From positions 20,018,251-20,082,250 of the forward strand of contig JAAONU010000014.1 of assembly GCA_012932295.1 (NCBI GenBank): a stretch of 64,000 bases of DNA. The letters run 5' to 3'. This DNA is from Cyclina sinensis (lineage: Eukaryota; Mollusca; Bivalvia; Venerida; Veneridae). Shown piece by piece: positions 61,101 to 64,000 of this stretch. The stretch's first letter is position 1; every line of letters starts with the position of its first letter. Below the pieces are notes generated by a model. That model was not told the DNA's origin and ran no database searches. It saw only the letters and a list, made by a program, of their open reading frames with translations. Both the position numbers and the translations under genes were made by a program.

Positions 61101-61895
61101 TTATGTTGGCGCTTTCATAAAAAAAAGCTGCCATTTTTTAATGACACTGTGTATTTATACTGTGTTTACCTTATAGTGTGTAGAGTATTAAACGTAACAT
61201 ACTGTATCTAATCTATGTGTACTCAAACATGTTTATTTTAGATTTACATAGAAAAGGTGTAGAAGTTATTTTTATCTGAAACCTGAGCATAATGTATCTT
61301 TAAATGTTTTTTTATTTCATTTTAGGTAAGAAGACAAAACATATCTAATGTATTGTTTGGAATTCCTCAAACGACTTCATTTCTGATTGACAAATTATTT
61401 ACCATTGTCGCATATTTCTCCAGTCCACCCAGGTTCACAACCATTTATACATGAACCGTTCGTATGTAAGCACTCTGTTCCATTCAAGCAATTCCTACTA
61501 CAGTTAAAAGAACAGTCTTTACCGTATGTTCTATCTTTACAAACTGAAATACATAAAAAGTAAAGTTTATGCGTCATATAAAGCACAAAAGAAAAAATGC
61601 TACTAGGTAAACAATTCATGTCTGTCTAATATCTCATTGTGAGTTCTGTTTTACTTCTACATGTAACTTAAGTAAAGATAAATGCAGCATGTATAATACA
61701 AGAGATCACGAATAAATAGAAACGTTACTAAAGACAAATCTAAATGTCACTTACTTGTACTACAGTTGTGTCCAAGGTAGCCTGCCTTGCAACCCAGCAT
61801 GCATGTTCCGTTTACTTTGTTGCAAGCTGAATTATCTTTGCAGTTTGCGCTACATAAATGTATGCAGTTTTTTCCGTATTTGCCATCCTCACATT
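45889..61895 (-). CDS. Gene 3: receptor-type protein tyrosine phosphatase with nine EGF-like modules (5' end outside window)
   Basis: Phased minus-strand exons: EGF 61755-61895, 61403-61543, 60548-60688, 60078-60218, 59736-59876, 59370-59510, 58851-58991, 58498-58638, 57742-57882. TM 57284-57413. Juxtamembrane 56739-56821, 56091-56248. D1 55740-55827, 55244-55320, 54941-54977, 54158-54255, 53523-53648, 51934-52088, 51427-51562. Linker and D2 49338-49487, 49043-49130, 48497-48591, 47970-48098, 47359-47490, 46771-46919, 46283-46418, 45889-45960 (TGA). That is about 1,100 codons with GT..AG borders and no break in frame. It would be a type I plasma-membrane receptor dephosphorylating phosphotyrosine through D1; ligand unknown. 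The signal peptide lies beyond the window; paralogues at 1.6 and 36.4 kb show the expected exon. The layout matches EGF-bearing RPTPs seen in molluscs. Least certain are the 56739 donor and the 47490 acceptor. Confidence 0.9.
49985..50945 (-). pseudogene. Tc1-like transposase pseudogene inside gene 3 intron
   Basis: Minus-strand order: [18 protein letters not shown] with [10 protein letters not shown] (near 50840-50930, two stops follow). [20 protein letters not shown] comes next, then [27 protein letters not shown] holds the first Asp. [13 protein letters not shown] holds the second Asp and [15 protein letters not shown] the third (DD34D type). The C-terminus is [20 protein letters not shown]. 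At least two stops and two frameshifts. It sits between gene-3 exons 51427-51562 and 49338-49487. Terminal inverted repeats were not confidently seen. Confidence 0.85.
51427..55827 (-). CDS. Gene 3 PTP domain D1, predicted catalytically active
   Basis: Seven exons carry the conserved PTP motifs in order. [17 protein letters not shown] is the substrate-recognition loop region. DFINASFIK is followed by EKAYIASQG. Next come [10 protein letters not shown] and KCNKYWGP, then [12 protein letters not shown] with the general-acid Asp of the WPD loop. [12 protein letters not shown] is the Cys nucleophile and P-loop Arg, with its Cys/Ser split by the 52088/51562 intron. VNLVQTP continues into NQYLYLH of the next exon as the Q-loop. 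All residues needed for cysteine-phosphate catalysis are present. Confidence 0.9.
52480..53400. repeat. Degenerate satellite with CCATAACTCTGGT blocks and GACGGACGGACA end
   Basis: AAAGGCAATAACTCTGGTAT (52540), AGAGCCATAACTCTGGTGT (52665), ATGCCATAATTGTGGTG (53065) and AGGGCCATAATTTTAG (53210) mark units of about 135-150 bp with gaps. The array ends in GAAATGACGGACGGACACATG. It lies in the intron between the exons at 53523 and 52088 of gene 3. Confidence 0.65.
57284..57413 (-). CDS. Gene 3 transmembrane exon
   Basis: [11 protein letters not shown] stalk, then the hydrophobic segment [20 protein letters not shown] followed by FLFCKRKD (stop-transfer). It ends in phase 2 at GTAAGTTG and joins 56821 (LFKKKGKEE). 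Confidence 0.9.
57742..61895 (-). CDS. Gene 3 extracellular block: nine 141-nt EGF-like exons
   Basis: Every exon is exactly 141 nt, phase 1-1, and encodes 47 residues with eight cysteines, as in MEGF/SREC-type EGF modules. Typical openings are [66 protein letters not shown] and [11 protein letters not shown]. The typical middle is [14 protein letters not shown] and the typical end GCxPGWTGxxC. Symmetric phase allows exons to be added or lost without breaking frame, which has happened here (see 58374-60138). Potential N-glycosylation sites (NGS, NCS, NGT) recur. Confidence 0.9.
58374..60138. repeat. Tandem duplication of an EGF exon pair, with half-exon scar
   Basis: Unit 58374-59238 (exons 58498-58638 and 58851-58991) is repeated as about 59242-60138 (exons 59370-59510 and 59736-59876) with matching introns. 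At the junction, 59175-59238 is the 3' half of an EGF exon, nearly identical to 60078-60140 but lacking its 5' half and acceptor. Confidence 0.9.
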
Positions 61896-62329
61896 CTGTA
61901 AAAGAAAAGATAAAGGCTCATTATTATGTTAAACATTTTTGTGTGGCAAAATCATATCGTTGACATCGTGTCACTTTTACTAAGCCTAACACTGATTGTA
62001 GAGATGCAGTAAAGGAGCAAATACACAATGAAACACTTACACAATAAGAGCTGTAAGAGATACAAAAAAACTTGCTTAGTGTTTGTTCATTAATATTTTT
62101 TTTTAAAAAGCTTCAGGAACATAAGCAAAAAACAACCAGTATGTTTGTTAACAATGATGTACACATACTGTAGAAACTTTATATTCTTATGAAGCACGAC
62201 TTCTAGAAAATATAAAGCATATGTACTGTTAAAATTAAACCTACTTCTTTTTAAAGTTAATGCAAATTACATTTTATCACGCCGCTTGCTTCCTGAATTT
62301 GAACCAGTACTAGCGTCGAATGTAGATAT

Positions 62330-62440
62330 AGAAAAGAGACGAGAGAATTTCACATATGATAAAGTTTGCACCAGAGACCTCCAGTTCGGGAGACCGGCGA
62401 GCTACCACTCGGTAACTGTCCAAACATATCTACACATTGA
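62330..62440 (-). other. Degenerate tRNA-like sequence
   Basis: Minus strand: GGACAGTTACCGAGTGGTAG (D-arm-like), CCGGTCTCCCGAACTGG (stem-loop) and GGTCTCTGGTGCAAAC where a B box would be. No intact TTC loop, so not a functional tRNA. Confidence 0.25.
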
Positions 62441-62585
62441 CTGCTCGCTCACTGACGAATAGCTTTTGTGCTTTCTCTGACTTTCGCTAATTCACTTATT
62501 ATTTAAAAATATGTGGAAGAACAATTCGATTTTTACTTAATATTTACTTGAAATTAAAATATTATAATTATATAAATGATCTCAC

Positions 62586-62681
62586 TTTTATTACACAAGT
62601 CCCCCTCATACCCTGCTTTACAATCATTTGAGCAATTGCAAGTCATCTTATTACAAACATTCCTACAGAATGGACTACAAT
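62586..62681 (-). CDS. Gene 3: probable half-length EGF exon
   Basis: CSPFCRNVCNKMTCNCSNDC followed by KAGYEGDLCNK, with a GTGAGATC donor in phase 1. It resembles the second half of gene 2's exon 33719-33856. The first half expected upstream is missing or out of frame. A possible acceptor at GTAAAGTAG gives a 96-nt phase 1-1 exon. It could be a truncated but usable exon or a decaying one. Confidence 0.45.
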
Positions 62682-62916
62682 CTACTTTACTATTTAACAA
62701 CACAATCGATTGCCAATGTCAAAAAAGGAAATGCCAACAAACCAATTGCCTTGATTGAGACATCATTAAATTTACAAAATCGTTAAAAAAAGGAAATCTT
62801 TAAAATTTAAATGTATGATTTGCAAATCATACAATTACATTATAAGAAACAGTTTTAGATAAATGATGTGCAAAAAAAAATCTTTAGTCCTCTGCCAATT
62901 ATATGCGGACTCTTAC

Positions 62917-62946
62917 TTGGGTTATCTATCTCTTGTTTCCTATAAG
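62917..62946 (-). CDS. Candidate 30-nt microexon of gene 3
   Basis: An excellent acceptor (ACATTTTTTTTCAG) and a GTAAGAG donor frame 30 nt that read xYRKQEIDNPx in phase 1-1, so inclusion would not disturb the frame. Support is only splice-site quality and phase. Confidence 0.35.
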
Positions 62947-62997
62947 CTGAAAAAAAATGTAGAATAGATTTATTTTGTTTTCATCTTTAGCATTCGT

Positions 62998-63000
<3 letters not shown>

Positions 63001-63030
<30 letters not shown>

Positions 63031-63060
63031 CGCTTGTGTGTTGTTGTTGTTGTTGTTATT
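63001..63060. repeat. (TG)n and (TTG)n microsatellites
   Basis: A GT run at about 63001-63028 is followed by TGTTGTTGTTG to 63058. Confidence 0.95.
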
Positions 63061-63479
63061 GGAAGGGATATCATTTAGCTATAGAGCATGATGATAAAAA
63101 TGATGTTTTGAAAATACTTTAATAAAACATTATAGAGCAAAAACCGGAAAATCACAAGCCTATTTTACTCGTAGCAGCAATAGTTATATTACTTTTTCTG
63201 ACTATAATATTCAAATAATTTAGGAAAAAAATCTGGACGTCATTCATTCAATCATTGTCATGCAAAGTAACAAAAAAAGCTAAATGGCAACAGAGTTCAG
63301 CCAAAAAATCGCATGTTGATTTATTTTTGTTTCTTGCCTTTGCTTTATTTTTTTAAAACTAATTGTTGAATCTTGAAGTTTTCATTTTCATGGAAAGTGA
63401 TGTCCAACATTTTTGTTTCATCATTCATTTAGATTATCCATGCAAAAGAAATTACTAAATGAGATATGACGATACAGTT

Positions 63480-63790
63480 AATTGTTAGGACTATGTTGAA
63501 CAATCAAATATACTTAAACAAAATCTCAACAGTTCTATATTGTTGATTTTTGATCACTAAATTGTTAGAACTATATCGAACAATAATATATGCTTGACAA
63601 AATCTCAACAATCATACATTGCTAATTTTATATCACTAGATTGTTAGAACTATATCGAGCAATTAGATATGCTTGAAAAAATGTCAGCAATTATACATTG
63701 CTGATTTTTAAACACTAACTTTTAAGAACTTTATCGAACAATTAGATATACTTGAACAAAATATCAACAGTTATAAAGTGCTGACTTTTG
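63480..63790. repeat. Four tandem units of about 80 bp
   Basis: Units begin ATTGTTAGAACTATATCGAACAAT near 63482, 63562, 63641 and 63721. Each is followed by TATGCTTGAxAAAATxTCAACAxTTATACATTGCTGATTTTT. Divergence increases toward the last unit. The region 63791-64000 shows nothing recognisable. Confidence 0.85.
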
Positions 63791-64000
63791 ATTTTTTGTG
63801 AAAAACCTCAACACTCATACTTTGCTGATTATCAGACATACATCGTCAATGTGATCGACAGTATTTTAGGGAAAGAAGCCCCTGGCGTACATAACTGTTT
63901 TGGCTCGAGTGAAGTTTTGTTCAATTTTCAAAACATGCCAAATTACGTTTTTATTCAACGTATGACATATTTTGGCGTAAAAATTTAAACAATTAGTTTG

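Noticed and set aside
62576..62758. Plus-strand 60-residue frame
   Set aside because: Antisense of the half EGF exon at 62586-62681, which has cysteine spacing and a GTGAG donor on the minus strand.
63480..63790. CRISPR-like array of regularly spaced repeats
   Set aside because: The whole unit of about 80 bp repeats with gradual divergence and there are no unique spacers; the genome is clearly animal.

Overview
The window is AT-rich animal DNA and most resembles a marine bivalve mollusc. This rests on intron-split genes with GT..AG junctions, several satellite families typed by 'TGACCTTGACC' and by 'GACGGACGG'-type ends, a tRNA-derived SINE ending in the GGCGTTAAACC-type tail common in bivalves, and at least three decayed Tc1-like elements. 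No species is claimed.

The genic content is a head-to-tail family of EGF-repeat membrane receptors, all on the minus strand. (1) At the left edge only the first coding exon of a gene is present (1602-1674, signal peptide); the gene runs off the window. (2) The middle gene has a near-identical signal-peptide exon (36330-36402), five EGF-like exons, and a transmembrane exon that reads into a stop at 26332. It therefore looks like a phosphatase-less, about 297-residue EGF membrane protein. (3) The right gene (45889 to beyond 61895) is a receptor-type protein tyrosine phosphatase. It has nine 8-cysteine EGF-like exons, one transmembrane segment, an apparently active D1 phosphatase domain (WPD and HCSAGVGR present) and a D2 domain that keeps C-x5-R but lacks WPD. 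I could phase 27 consecutive exons of it.

The region has been reshuffled. A segment holding the last five D2 exons of gene 3 (about 44.0-48.32 kb) is repeated in the same orientation at about 5.06-9.28 kb, as an orphan cassette with no D1. A separate 2-2.5 kb segment (13.06-15.59 kb) recurs inverted at 41.88-43.95 kb, directly beside the gene-3 copy of the cassette. Within gene 3, a pair of EGF exons has been tandemly duplicated, leaving half an exon as a scar.

Between the EGF-TM gene and the orphan cassette lies a nearly complete 4.0-kb DNA transposon (22159-26155). It has inverted ends of about 33 bp and a four-exon plus-strand transposase gene (DUF7869-like, DDE-type by inspection) with one apparent frameshift. 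Other mobile DNA includes Tc1-like pseudogenes at 5.06-5.56, 20.8-21.8, 43.95-44.28 and 50.0-50.9 kb, a TA-flanked MITE at 16.4-17.3 kb, and a SINE at 12.5 kb. Long intronic or intergenic satellites lie at 9.3, 11.3, 18.4-20.5, 28.9-29.4, 34.66-36.3, 37.5-38.35, 39.4-41.8 and 52.5-53.4 kb. The far left is an ACT-triplet minisatellite. No CRISPR array, rRNA or convincing functional tRNA gene was seen.
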